Shown here: piece after piece, positions 35,425 to 44,058 of the stretch
How positions within the stretch are numbered: the stretch's first letter is position 1
How the letters are laid out: the number at the start of each line of letters is the position of its first letter
Program-made: the position numbers and the translations under genes
The notes under the pieces: generated by a model
Databases searched by the model: none
What the model saw: only the letters and a program-made list of their open reading frames with translations
What the model was told of the DNA's origin: nothing
Origin: Bacteroidales bacterium
Lineage (GTDB): Bacteria; Bacteroidota; Bacteroidia; Bacteroidales; 4484-276
Direction of reading: 5' to 3'
Length of the DNA stretch: 64,000 nucleotides
NCBI GenBank assembly: GCA_035647615.1
Contig: DASRND010000025.1
Span: 104,664-168,663 of the forward strand

Positions 35425-36621
35425 ATGCCCCAATCACCACAGCGACTGATATTTCAGGAGAAGCTGCAGATGATCTTCTCCATCACACTCATTGCCGTGA
35501 TGGGCGTTTCGTCTATTACGCCAGTGTTTCCGCGCATCAGCCAGGTGCTGGGAATCAGCAATCAGCAGGTGGGACTGCTCATCACAATGTTTACGCTTCC
35601 GGGCATTTTCCTTAATCCTTTTCTGGGCATCCTTGCCGACCGTTACGGACGAAAGACTGTCGTGGTGCCGTCATTATTTTTGTTTGCTGCTGCCGGAGTG
35701 GCCTGTGGCTTTACTCGCGACTTCACTTGGTTGCTGGTGTTTCGGTTTTTTCAGGGTGTGGGCGCAGCCAGCCTCGGTTCCATCAATGTGACGCTGGTAG
35801 GCGATTTTTACGAAGGACGTCAACGAGCCACTGCCATGGGCGCCAACGCCAGCGTGCTGAGCATCGGCACAGCGGCCTATCCCGCTATCGGTGGTGCGTT
35901 GGCCATGATTGGCTGGTATTTCCCTTTTTTCCTGCCGGTGCTTGCCGTGCCGGTTGGGCTTTGGATCGTGCTGCGAATGCACACGCCGGCGCCGGAAGCG
36001 ATGCAGCCTTTTAAAACTTACCTGCGTGGTGTGGCCAGCTATCTCAAGCATCGCAACGTTATCGCGCTCTTCCTGGTGAGTGTCTTCACCTTTATAATAT
36101 TGTATGGTTCGTACCTTACCTACCTGCCGCTGCTGCTCTACGGACGCTTTGGCGCTGAGGCCTGGGAGATAGGTCTGGTTTTATCAATGGGCTCGGTAAC
36201 TACCGCTGCGGTGTCGCCCAATCTGGGGCGGCTGGCGGCACGATTTCATTACAAGCCTTTGCTGCTCGTCGCCAACACTTTATATGTTGTAAGTATGCTG
36301 CTGATCCCGACTATCGGGAGCAAATGGATGATGCTGTTTCCGGCAGCTATCTTTGGAACTGCTATGGGTATTAATATTCCCGGCATACAAACGCTGTTGG
36401 CCGGTAGCGTTCCCAACCAATACCGCGCTGCTTTTATGTCGGTAAACGGCATGGTGCTGCGGCTGGGTCAAACCCTCGGCCCTGTGATTACAGGATTGGT
36501 TTATGCAACCGCCGGCATGGCTGCTGCATTCTACACCGGCGCTGTTTCCGCGCTCATAATTCTGCTACTGCTGGCATTGGTGGCAGGAAAGTTTAAAACG
36601 GAAGAAGGAAAGAATCATTAA
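35425..36621 (+). CDS. MFS transporter
   Basis: Major facilitator superfamily exporter of 398 residues with about 12 membrane helices. The first, IFSITLIAVMGVSSITPVFP, precedes the loop motif GILADRYGRKTVVVPS (motif A), and a second half is set off by a central loop near 190 (HTPAPEAMQPF). The ISNQQVGLLITMFTLPG region fits the drug-efflux (DHA1-like) group. The substrate is not predictable. It lies 79 bases after the VOC gene on the same strand, so it may be co-transcribed with the SDR and VOC genes. No -7 element is evident in between. A dispersed-repeat block follows. Confidence 0.88.
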   Translation: MPQSPQRLIFQEKLQMIFSITLIAVMGVSSITPVFPRISQVLGISNQQVGLLITMFTLPGIFLNPFLGILADRYGRKTVVVPSLFLFAAAGVACGFTRDFTWLLVFRFFQGVGAASLGSINVTLVGDFYEGRQRATAMGANASVLSIGTAAYPAIGGALAMIGWYFPFFLPVLAVPVGLWIVLRMHTPAPEAMQPFKTYLRGVASYLKHRNVIALFLVSVFTFIILYGSYLTYLPLLLYGRFGAEAWEIGLVLSMGSVTTAAVSPNLGRLAARFHYKPLLLVANTLYVVSMLLIPTIGSKWMMLFPAAIFGTAMGINIPGIQTLLAGSVPNQYRAAFMSVNGMVLRLGQTLGPVITGLVYATAGMAAAFYTGAVSALIILLLLALVAGKFKTEEGKNH

Positions 36622-37047
36622 ATTATTGACATTTCTTTTGAGGCATGGAAGAAAAGAAGAGTTTAACCGCGGAGACGTGGAGACGCAGAAAAAAAATAAG
36701 AATAAACCACGAATGTACGGAGACACAGAGTAAAGACAGAAGAAAGAGGTTTCCATAATCTCTGTGTCCTTGTTGCTCTGTGGTGAAAAAAGCATTTAAC
36801 TGCGGAGGTGGAGAGGCGCAGAGAAAAACAGAAAGAAACTCTCTACACCATAGCGCATAGGCTGGTAATGAGAATGTTTTTGTAAATGATCTATAATTGA
36901 CCTATCCCTTATTTATAGAAATGACAGATTTTATTTTACTTTCGTGCCGAAAAATGACTTATTATTAATAAAATAAAACGCCTTGTCATTTTAATATAAA
37001 TACATTTTTTTAAAAACTATTCTTCAATCATTAATCAAATTAATACA
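36622..37047. other. Intergenic region before the M16 gene
   Basis: The left 200 bases are the repeat cluster at 36663-36825. The right part is AT-rich and holds a -7-like TACTTTCG at 36937-36944. The M16 ATG is 103 bases beyond. No coding frame is supported. Confidence 0.5.
36663..36825. repeat. Cluster of GCAGAGA/CGGAGACG repeat units
   Basis: Direct units start at 36663 (TTAACCGCGGAGACG), 36705 (AAACCACGAATGTACGG...) and 36796 (TTAACTGCGGAGG...GCGCAGAGA). An inverted unit (TCTCTGTGTCC...CTCTGTGGT) lies at 36758-36784. The units share ACCGCGGAGA and CACAGAG strings with 13676-13731. Confidence 0.7.
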
Positions 37048-39984
37048 ATGAAAAGACTCCAACTTGTGCTGCTACTTGCAGCCGTGGGTATGATGTTCGC
37101 CTGCCAGAGCGAAAAGTACAAAGTTACCACCCACACCGATTCCAACGATTACACCTACACCACCGTGGCCGACGACCCCTTGCAAACGCGGGTTTATACC
37201 CTCGACAATGGACTGACAGTTTACCTTTCGGTAAATCCCGACGAGCCACGTATTTCTACGCTCATCGGTGTTCGCGCCGGTTCTACCAGCGATCCCATCG
37301 AAACCACCGGCCTCGCACACTACTTCGAGCACATGATGTTTAAAGGTACCGGTAAGATTGGAACCGTAAACTGGGCCGAAGAGGAGCCGATTCTCAAAGA
37401 GATCGAAAACCTCTTTGACGAACACAAAAACGCTTCTGATCCTGAGGCGAAAAAACGAATCTACAAAAGCATCGACAGCCTTTCGGGAATAGCTGCCACC
37501 TTTGTAGCCACCAACGAATACGATAAGATGGTTTCGAGCATCGGCGCCAAAAATACCAATGCGGGCACCAGCTACGACTACACGGTTTACATTAACGACA
37601 TCCCGGCCAACGAACTAAAAAAATGGCTTTCTCTGGAGAGCGAACGTTTCAGCCACATCGTTCTGCGGTTGTTTCACACAGAACTCGAAACCGTGTATGA
37701 AGAATTTAATATGTATCAGGACCGCGACCGCAGCCGTATGGTTGCGGTGATGATGAAAGCCATGTTTCCAAATCATCCCTATGGCCGCGACGTAATCGGG
37801 CTGCCCGAACACATAAAAAACCCATCGATGAAAAATATCTATGAGTTTGCCCACACTTGGTATGTGCCCAACAATATGGCCGTGGCGCTTGCCGGCGATC
37901 TCGACTTCGACGCCACCATAAAAATGATTGATGAGACTTTTGGTAAAATTCCATCCAAGGAATTGCCCAAAGTGGTTCAGCCGGTGGAAGTACCGCTGGA
38001 AGGATCAATAGTAAAAGAGGTGACCGGCCCAGATGCTGAAAGTATGATGCTGGCCTTCCGCTTCGACGGCGACTACAGCTACGATAACAAGATGGTGACC
38101 ATGATAAGCCAGTTGCTGAGCAACGGCCAGGCTGGCCTGATCGACCTCAATCTGGTGCAACAACAAAAGGTGCTCAACGCCTATAGTTATGCCCAGTTTC
38201 TGAAAGATTACGGAATGCACGTTTTTGCTGCTTCACCGCGTCAGGATCAGTCGCTCGAAGAGGTAAAAGACCTGATGCTGGAGCAACTCGACAAGATAAA
38301 GAATGGAGAATTTGACGATTGGATGATCGAAGCGCTCGTGAACGATATGCGCCTGAGCGAAATTCGCAGCAACGAAAGCAACTTTAGCAGGGTTTACACT
38401 TATGTGGATAACTATGTAAAAGGCATCAGCATCGACGAGCGGCTAAGGTTTATGGATTCGATGGAAAAAATTACAAAAGAAGAAATTGTAAACTTCGCCA
38501 ACACACATTACACCGATAACTATGTGGTGGTTTACAAACGCCACGGAGTTAGCGATAACATCATGCGCGTGGAAAAACCGGCGCTCACACCTGTTCCGAT
38601 CAACAAAGAATACCAATCGGAGTTCTTTAAAGAATTTGCCAGCCAGCAATCGGAAGACGTTGCACCGGTATTTGTTAATTTTGAAGAGCAAATCGAGAAA
38701 TCGGAGCTGATGCCCGGTGTTGAGATGTTTTATATCAAAAATAAAAATAACGAGATTTTCACGCTCAACTACATCATCGACATGGGTAAAAATCACAACC
38801 GGCTTTTTCCGCTGGCGGTGAATTACCTTCCCTATCTGGGCACCGATAAATACACCGCTGCCGAGCTGCAGCGTGAGCTTTTCCGTTTGGGGCTTTCCTT
38901 TGGCGTGAGCGCCGGCGACGACCGCTCGTATGTTTATATCTCTGGCCTTAGTAAATCGTATGTTGAAGCCATTGAGTTACTTGAAGATGTGCTCAAAAAT
39001 GCCAAACCTGATCAGCAGGCCTACTCTGATTATGTGGACGGATTGCTTAAAAAACAAAACAACAGCAAGAAAAATCAAAATGCCATTCTCTGGGGCGGTC
39101 TGCTCAACTATGGCATCTATGGTCAGAACTCTTCGTTTCGTAATGTGATTCCTGCAGATGAACTCAAAGCCATCGATCCGGCAACGCTTACCGATATGAT
39201 CGGGGAGATGACCAACTTCGAGCATAAGATTTTTTACTACGGTCCGGCCAGTTTCGACCATGCCCGCAAAGAGATCAAAAATCTACACAGCCTGCCCGAC
39301 GCGGTGACACCTCTGCCCGAAGAGATCAAGTACGTGCAGCTCGACAATACCGAAAGCAAAGTTTACATCGTCGATTATGACATGGTGCAGGCCAACGTGA
39401 TTCTGGTAAGTAAAAGCAGTACGTTCGACAAAAACCTCATCGCTCCTTCACAACTTTTCGGCGAATACTTTGGCGGTGGTCTCTCCTCCATCGTCTTTCA
39501 GGAAATTCGTGAATCGCGGGCACTGGCTTACAGCGCTTTCTGCACATTCTCCGTCCCACGCGATACGCTCCTCAACAACTCCGTATATGGCTTTGTGGGC
39601 ACCCAGGCCGACAAACTGGAAATGGCCACCACCGCCATGCTCGAGCTGATGAACCAGATGCCCGTGGCCGAAAAACAGTTTGAGCTGGCCAAGGAATCGA
39701 TCATCAAAAAGATTAACACCGAGCGCATCATCAAAGACGGTGTTTTCTGGACCTACCTCAGCAACATGGACAAAGGCATCGACTACGACATCCGCCGCGA
39801 CGTTTATGAATACGCCAACAACGTTACCATCGAGAGCTTCCGCCAGGATTTCTTCGACAAGTTAATCAGCGGACATCATTACAACTTCATGATTCTGGGC
39901 AATAAAAACAGCCTCGATATGGCTGCGCTTTCGCGGATAGCCAAGCCCGAAGTGCTGACGCTGGAAGAGGTTTTTAATTATTAA
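37048..39984 (+). CDS. M16 family zinc metallopeptidase lipoprotein
   Basis: Secreted insulinase-family peptidase of 978 residues. The lipoprotein signal has a lipobox MMFAC with Cys at about 19. The first M16 domain carries the inverted zinc motif HYFEH (HxxEH) at residues 91-95 and the third ligand Glu in ETVYEEFNMY near 214, so it is catalytically complete. M16C-like middle regions and a second, inactive M16-type domain follow (about 540-960, with no HxxEH). It likely degrades peptides or processes envelope proteins at the outer membrane or periplasm. A terminator follows at 40005-40034. Substrates are unknown. Confidence 0.93.
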   Translation: MKRLQLVLLLAAVGMMFACQSEKYKVTTHTDSNDYTYTTVADDPLQTRVYTLDNGLTVYLSVNPDEPRISTLIGVRAGSTSDPIETTGLAHYFEHMMFKGTGKIGTVNWAEEEPILKEIENLFDEHKNASDPEAKKRIYKSIDSLSGIAATFVATNEYDKMVSSIGAKNTNAGTSYDYTVYINDIPANELKKWLSLESERFSHIVLRLFHTELETVYEEFNMYQDRDRSRMVAVMMKAMFPNHPYGRDVIGLPEHIKNPSMKNIYEFAHTWYVPNNMAVALAGDLDFDATIKMIDETFGKIPSKELPKVVQPVEVPLEGSIVKEVTGPDAESMMLAFRFDGDYSYDNKMVTMISQLLSNGQAGLIDLNLVQQQKVLNAYSYAQFLKDYGMHVFAASPRQDQSLEEVKDLMLEQLDKIKNGEFDDWMIEALVNDMRLSEIRSNESNFSRVYTYVDNYVKGISIDERLRFMDSMEKITKEEIVNFANTHYTDNYVVVYKRHGVSDNIMRVEKPALTPVPINKEYQSEFFKEFASQQSEDVAPVFVNFEEQIEKSELMPGVEMFYIKNKNNEIFTLNYIIDMGKNHNRLFPLAVNYLPYLGTDKYTAAELQRELFRLGLSFGVSAGDDRSYVYISGLSKSYVEAIELLEDVLKNAKPDQQAYSDYVDGLLKKQNNSKKNQNAILWGGLLNYGIYGQNSSFRNVIPADELKAIDPATLTDMIGEMTNFEHKIFYYGPASFDHARKEIKNLHSLPDAVTPLPEEIKYVQLDNTESKVYIVDYDMVQANVILVSKSSTFDKNLIAPSQLFGEYFGGGLSSIVFQEIRESRALAYSAFCTFSVPRDTLLNNSVYGFVGTQADKLEMATTAMLELMNQMPVAEKQFELAKESIIKKINTERIIKDGVFWTYLSNMDKGIDYDIRRDVYEYANNVTIESFRQDFFDKLISGHHYNFMILGNKNSLDMAALSRIAKPEVLTLEEVFNY

Positions 39985-40004
39985 TAAAGAGATTGTACCA
40001 ATGC

Positions 40005-40034
40005 AAAAACCCGGGCAAATCGTCCGGGTTTTTT
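40005..40034 (+). terminator. Rho-independent terminator after the M16 gene
   Basis: A 10-bp stem AAAAACCCGG/CCGGGTTTTT around GCAAATCGT, with a T6 tail. Confidence 0.9.
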
Positions 40035-40135
40035 ATTTATCACTGACTTGTTTTTCGGTACTTGTCCACGAATTTCCGCCAATTAAGCGAATTATCGCTA
40101 ATTTCCTTGTCGCGAAAAGTCGCGGATTGCATTAT

Positions 40136-40417
40136 TTAAAGATACAAACAACGATAAGCCGCCGGAGCGTTTACTTTTACTTTGAATTTTGTATCTTTCT
40201 CAACCACAAAAGTCTCGAAAGGCTTGTAGGTTTTCCACTCTTTCTGGCCAGGCAGTTGCACCACCAGCTCGCCCGAAGTTACGGTCATGTGTTCGATGGT
40301 GCTGGTGCCAAATTCATATTCGCCTGCAGCCATCACGCCGGTAGTAATTTTCCCGTCGGCATTTTCAAATCCGATGGATTTTACTTTACCATCATAGTAT
40401 TCGTTTACTTTCAACAT
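40136..40417 (-). CDS. ppnP: Pyrimidine/purine nucleoside phosphorylase
   Basis: Small cupin-fold enzyme of 93 residues (formerly DUF1255, YaiE). It phosphorolyses several nucleosides to base and ribose 1-phosphate, in the cytoplasm. The family marks are the start MLKVNEYYDGKVKSIGF, GVMAAGEYEFGTSTIEHMTV and LPGQKEWKTYKPFETF, ending near APAAYRCLYL. Length matches the family. The minus-strand -7 element TATCTTTG lies at 40459-40466, about 42 bases before the start. It stands alone between the M16 terminator and the GH92 gene. Confidence 0.93.
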   Translation of the reverse strand: MLKVNEYYDGKVKSIGFENADGKITTGVMAAGEYEFGTSTIEHMTVTSGELVVQLPGQKEWKTYKPFETFVVEKDTKFKVKVNAPAAYRCLYL

Positions 40418-40458
40418 AGCTCTATTATTTTTTTTGTTAATAATTAAAAAATTGATGG

Positions 40459-40466
40459 CAAAGATA
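40459..40466 (-). promoter_or_regulatory. -7 element for ppnP
   Basis: On the minus strand TATCTTTG, matching TAnnTTTG, 42 bases before the ppnP start. Confidence 0.45.
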
Positions 40467-40553
40467 GGTGCATTTCTTCATTTCCTCAAATTTCAAAAAC
40501 ACTCCTTCTAACCATGATAATTAAGAATTGCGCGATGTACTTTGCACGTTTAT

Positions 40554-40561
40554 TATCTTTG
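40554..40561 (+). promoter_or_regulatory. -7 element for the first GH92 gene
   Basis: TATCTTTG, matching TAnnTTTG, 14 bases before the ATG at 40575. It supports that start over the earlier TTG at 40542. Confidence 0.5.
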
Positions 40562-40574
40562 TCTTTTTTTAAAA

Positions 40575-42875
40575 ATGAAATCCCGGATGAAATATATTTT
40601 GGTTGCTACCCTACTCAACATCGCTGCGTTGCTGTCGCTTTCGGCGCAAAACCTCATTCAATACGTAAATCCTATGGCGGGAACGCAACGCATGGGGCAT
40701 ACTTTCCCAGGCGCGACCGTTCCGTTTGGCGCGGTGCAGCTCAGCCCCGATACCGACACCATCCAATATGACGAAAATGGCCAATACAACCGCCGTGTTT
40801 ACGAATATTGCGCTGGTTATCAGTACGACGATTCCACCATCGTTGGTTTTAGCCATACGCATTTCAGCGGCACGGGTCATTCCGATCTGGGCGATTTGCT
40901 GGTGATGCCAACGGTGGGTGCCCTGCAGCTTAATCCTGGCACCGAAACCAATCCTGAATCGGGCTACCGAAGCCGTTTTTCTCATAAAAGTGAAGTTGCA
41001 GAGCCGGCATTTTACAGCGTGATGCTCGACGACTACCAGGTGCAGGCCGAGCTTACCGCCACCACGCGGGTAGGCTTCCATCGTTACACTTTTCCTAAAA
41101 CCGACCAGGCACACATCATCCTCGACCTGAGTCATGGTATTTATAACTATGATGGTAAAAATGTTTGGACTTTCGTGCGCGTCGAAAACGATTCGCTGAT
41201 CACGGGGTATCGCCAAACCAATGGCTGGGCGCGCACCCGAACAGTTTATTTCGCCATGGCTTTTAGCAAAAAGTTTAAAAATTATGGCCATAAAAAATAC
41301 GACAAGAGCATTTATCGCGGCTTCTGGCGTAAATTCGATGAAGAACATAATTTCCCTGAAATGGCCGGTCACGACATCACGGCTTATTTCGATTTTGATA
41401 TGATGGATGGCAAGCCGCTGCTCGTAAAAGTTGCGCTGTCGCCGGTGAGCATGCAGGGAGCTTTGGCAAATATGGAAGCCGAAATTCCCGGTTGGGATTT
41501 CGATAAAGTAAAAAAAGAAAGTCAGCAGTTATGGGATGAGGAGCTGTCGCGGATTCGGGTCGAAACGCTTACTGAAGCCGATAAGCGCGTGTTTTATACT
41601 GCGCTCTATCATGCGTTTCTTACGCCCATCATCTATGAAGATGTGGATGGACAATACCGTGGTCTCGACCAAAATGTGCATACTTCCGACGGTTTTACCA
41701 ACTACACCATTTTCTCTTTGTGGGATACTTACAGGGCGTTGCATCCGCTTTTCAACCTGATACAGCCTGCGCGTAATGCCGATATGGTGAGCAGCATGTT
41801 GGTGCATCAGCAGCAAAGTCCGCACAAGATGCTGCCGGTGTGGTCGCATTATGCCAACGAAAACTGGTGCATGATCGGTTATCACAGCGTTTCGGTGATT
41901 GCTGATGCCGTGGCCAAAGGCGTTTACACCAAAAATATTCCTGCTGCTCTCGCCGCATGCATTTCGACGGCGACCTACGAAAAGTTTGATGGCATCGGCG
42001 ATTATATGGAGCTTGGATATGTGCCCGAAGACCGAAACGGCAGCTCCGTGAGCAAAACTCTGGAGTATGCCTACGACGATTGGTGCATCGCTCAGGTGGC
42101 AAACGCTGCAAATGATCCTATCGCTTTCGCTAAATTTAGCCGGCGTGCTACGAACTACCAAAATGTGTTCGACAGCGCCTCGCGGTTTATGCGCCCACGA
42201 CTCTCCGACGGCTCCTTCCGCGCCGACTTTGATCCACTCGACACGGATGGCCAGGGCTTTATAGAAGGAAACGCCTGGAACTACGGACTGTACGTTCCAC
42301 AAAATCCTGAATGGCTCGTGCAGAAGTTTGGTGGCGCCACTGCATTTGCCGCCATGCTCGACTCGCTTTACACCTTGCAGCTTTCCGACGAACATATCGC
42401 CGCCAACGAAGACATCACACGCGATGGTATTATCGGGCTGTATGTGCATGGCAACGAGCCGGGGCATCACATTCCGTATCTTTACAACTTTACGAATCAA
42501 CCCTGGAAAACGCAGCAACGCGTGCGCATGATCTGCGAAACGATGTATGCCGATGCTCCCGACGGCCTTTGTGGTAACGACGATTGCGGGCAGATGTCGG
42601 CGTGGTATATCTTTTCGGCGCTGGGTTTTTATCCGCTTTGCCCCGGCTCCGATGAGTATGTAATCGGCAGCCCTGCAGTGAAAGAGGCTACCGTGCAGGT
42701 AGGTGATGGGAAATTCTTAAAAATCACCACCGAAAACCAAAGCTCCGAGAATGTGTTTGTAAAAGAGGTGTGGCTTAATGGCCAGCGAATCGGCGACTTA
42801 AAATTGCGTCACCAGCAACTGGTGGCGGGTGGTACTTTAAAGTTTGTTATGGCGGGGGAGGCGGGGAAGAGGTAA
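40575..42875 (+). CDS. GH92 family alpha-mannosidase, exported
   Basis: Calcium-dependent exo-acting alpha-mannosidase family protein of 766 residues. The signal peptide covers about 1-25 (ending LSLSAQ). The N-terminal domain starts YVNPMAGTQRMGHTFPGATVPFG; GFSHTHFSGTGHSDLGD and WDTYRALHPLFNLIQ lie in the (alpha/alpha)6 region; the catalytic area GNEPGHHIPYLYNFTNQPWKTQ is near 640; and GLCGNDDCGQMSAWYIFSALG holds conserved active-site acids. Together these are the full GH92 hallmark set. The ATG at 40575 is chosen because a TTG at 40542 lies before the -7 element at 40554-40561. A lone ATG at 40587 is also possible. It likely trims alpha-mannose from glycans. The second GH92 gene is convergent. 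Confidence 0.93.
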   Translation: MKSRMKYILVATLLNIAALLSLSAQNLIQYVNPMAGTQRMGHTFPGATVPFGAVQLSPDTDTIQYDENGQYNRRVYEYCAGYQYDDSTIVGFSHTHFSGTGHSDLGDLLVMPTVGALQLNPGTETNPESGYRSRFSHKSEVAEPAFYSVMLDDYQVQAELTATTRVGFHRYTFPKTDQAHIILDLSHGIYNYDGKNVWTFVRVENDSLITGYRQTNGWARTRTVYFAMAFSKKFKNYGHKKYDKSIYRGFWRKFDEEHNFPEMAGHDITAYFDFDMMDGKPLLVKVALSPVSMQGALANMEAEIPGWDFDKVKKESQQLWDEELSRIRVETLTEADKRVFYTALYHAFLTPIIYEDVDGQYRGLDQNVHTSDGFTNYTIFSLWDTYRALHPLFNLIQPARNADMVSSMLVHQQQSPHKMLPVWSHYANENWCMIGYHSVSVIADAVAKGVYTKNIPAALAACISTATYEKFDGIGDYMELGYVPEDRNGSSVSKTLEYAYDDWCIAQVANAANDPIAFAKFSRRATNYQNVFDSASRFMRPRLSDGSFRADFDPLDTDGQGFIEGNAWNYGLYVPQNPEWLVQKFGGATAFAAMLDSLYTLQLSDEHIAANEDITRDGIIGLYVHGNEPGHHIPYLYNFTNQPWKTQQRVRMICETMYADAPDGLCGNDDCGQMSAWYIFSALGFYPLCPGSDEYVIGSPAVKEATVQVGDGKFLKITTENQSSENVFVKEVWLNGQRIGDLKLRHQQLVAGGTLKFVMAGEAGKR

Positions 42876-42887
42876 AGGTAAAGTAAT

Positions 42888-42900
42888 CCAAATAAATTTC
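42888..42900 (+). repeat. Dispersed CAAATAAATTTC element, copy 3
   Basis: Core CCAAATAAATTTC just after the GH92 stop. The following bases, AACAATTTCCAAA, resemble the copy at 48549-48573. Confidence 0.55.
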
Positions 42901-43046
42901 GAAAAACAATTTCCAAAAGTGGATTTAAACCCATAGAGCAAGACGGATTGGATAAACGTGTGGTTGCCGGTTTGAACCTTCACCACAGTTTTGCAAATCA
43001 CAGTAAATGCTGTTACTCCGCATAATCATTGTTAGTTAAATGCCTT

Positions 43047-43538
43047 TTAGTTTAACACCTTCTCCTTGTGATTTTCAAGAATAGCATTTAATAACGTTAG
43101 GGAGTAGAATCGCTTATTTTTTAACAATACTTTGAAGAGTGGTCTTAATTCTAAAATAATTCCCTTATCCTTTGCAACCGACAATAAACCAATAGTACCG
43201 ATACATCTGATTCCAAAGTTCTCAGCAATTTTACGAGCTTTCTTATCATCAATTAACAGAAAGTCTGCTTGCAACTCCTTGTATAGAATTACTGATTCAG
43301 ATTCTCCGTAATCCATTATAAACGACAAGTCGTTAAAGCCTAAAATTTCTTGTATCTTATCCTGAAAAAATGAATGGATTTGTTGATAATGAGCAGTCTT
43401 TTTGCTCCGCGTTATCTCCTCCCAAACTGCCAAAGGGATCTTAATGCTATCAAATAATTGATTTAGTATTTCAAGTTTTTCGATGGCTGCAAGTGAAAAT
43501 ATAGAGCCCGAATCGGCAATTACAAGCCCATTTTTCAT
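43047..43538 (-). CDS. DUF3368 PIN-like toxin
   Basis: Protein of 163 residues of the DUF3368 (PIN-domain-like nuclease) family, the usual toxin partner of UPF0175 antitoxins. It starts NGLVIADSGSIFSLAAIEKL, where Asp9 is the first PIN acid. MDYGESESVILYKEL gives a conserved Glu, and LLIDDKKARKIAENFGI gives the Asp pair. RNase activity is assumed by family and not shown. The ATG overlaps the antitoxin stop by four bases (ATGA, 43535-43538), showing coupled translation. The pair lies between two convergent GH92 genes, next to repeat copies. Confidence 0.87.
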   Translation of the reverse strand: MKNGLVIADSGSIFSLAAIEKLEILNQLFDSIKIPLAVWEEITRSKKTAHYQQIHSFFQDKIQEILGFNDLSFIMDYGESESVILYKELQADFLLIDDKKARKIAENFGIRCIGTIGLLSVAKDKGIILELRPLFKVLLKNKRFYSLTLLNAILENHKEKVLN

Positions 43539-43795
43539 TTCAGCTTTTCTTTATCAGAAATAACATCTTCAATTGTCAAATTTGATATTGGGATTTCATG
43601 CTCTGACAGTATCGTTTCAAATTGTAGCCTTGAAAGACCTGCAACTTGTGCAGCTTTTCCAATGGTAAGTTTTTGCAATTTGTAAAGTCGGATGGCTAAT
43701 AAAACCTTAATATGCTGCTTTATTTCATTTTCTGTTTCATTCAGAGCCAGAAATAGATCAGCAGGAAAATCTATGGATATTGTCTGAGTGTTCAT
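43535..43795 (-). CDS. UPF0175 family antitoxin
   Basis: Antitoxin of 86 residues, UPF0175 family. It starts NTQTISIDFPADLFLALN and carries a helix-turn-helix-like region LTIGKAAQVAGLSRLQFETIL that can bind DNA and autoregulate. The frame is open to 43816, but a -7 element (minus-strand TAACTTTG, 43814-43821) overlaps that part, so the ATG at 43795 is taken. Its stop overlaps the toxin ATG. With the toxin it forms a type II toxin-antitoxin operon. Confidence 0.87.
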   Translation of the reverse strand: MNTQTISIDFPADLFLALNETENEIKQHIKVLLAIRLYKLQKLTIGKAAQVAGLSRLQFETILSEHEIPISNLTIEDVISDKEKLK

Positions 43796-43813
43796 TTCAT
43801 AATTATTTAATTG

Positions 43814-43821
43814 CAAAGTTA
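43814..43821 (-). promoter_or_regulatory. -7 element of the toxin-antitoxin operon
   Basis: On the minus strand TAACTTTG, matching TAnnTTTG, 19 bases before the antitoxin ATG at 43795. Confidence 0.5.
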
Positions 43822-43880
43822 GTAGATTTTCATTTATCCATTTATTATCAATGTTCTGTAAAGAAAATCCTTAATAAACC

Positions 43881-43917
43881 AGATTCTTCTCCGACGGTCG
43901 GCGGATCATAATAACAA
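43881..43917 (+). repeat. AGATTCTTCTCCG repeat, copy A
   Basis: A 37-base element nearly matching (4 mismatches) 47314-47350 in the same direction. Together they bracket the second GH92 gene. Confidence 0.8.
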
Positions 43918-44058
43918 TCTGTTAAGTCTTCCCTACCCCAATTTTGTGCAAACCATTATCATTCTGAGTTTCCAAAAGGGCATCCTTTTATTGTAATCAA
44001 TTCTATTCATCTTCAATGATTTTGGCTCTTTGATCTGTCATCTCTTCGCTCCAACATT

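Noticed and set aside
41529..42518. Open frame antisense to the first GH92 gene
   Set aside because: Overlaps conserved GH92 motifs on the other strand; no signals of its own.
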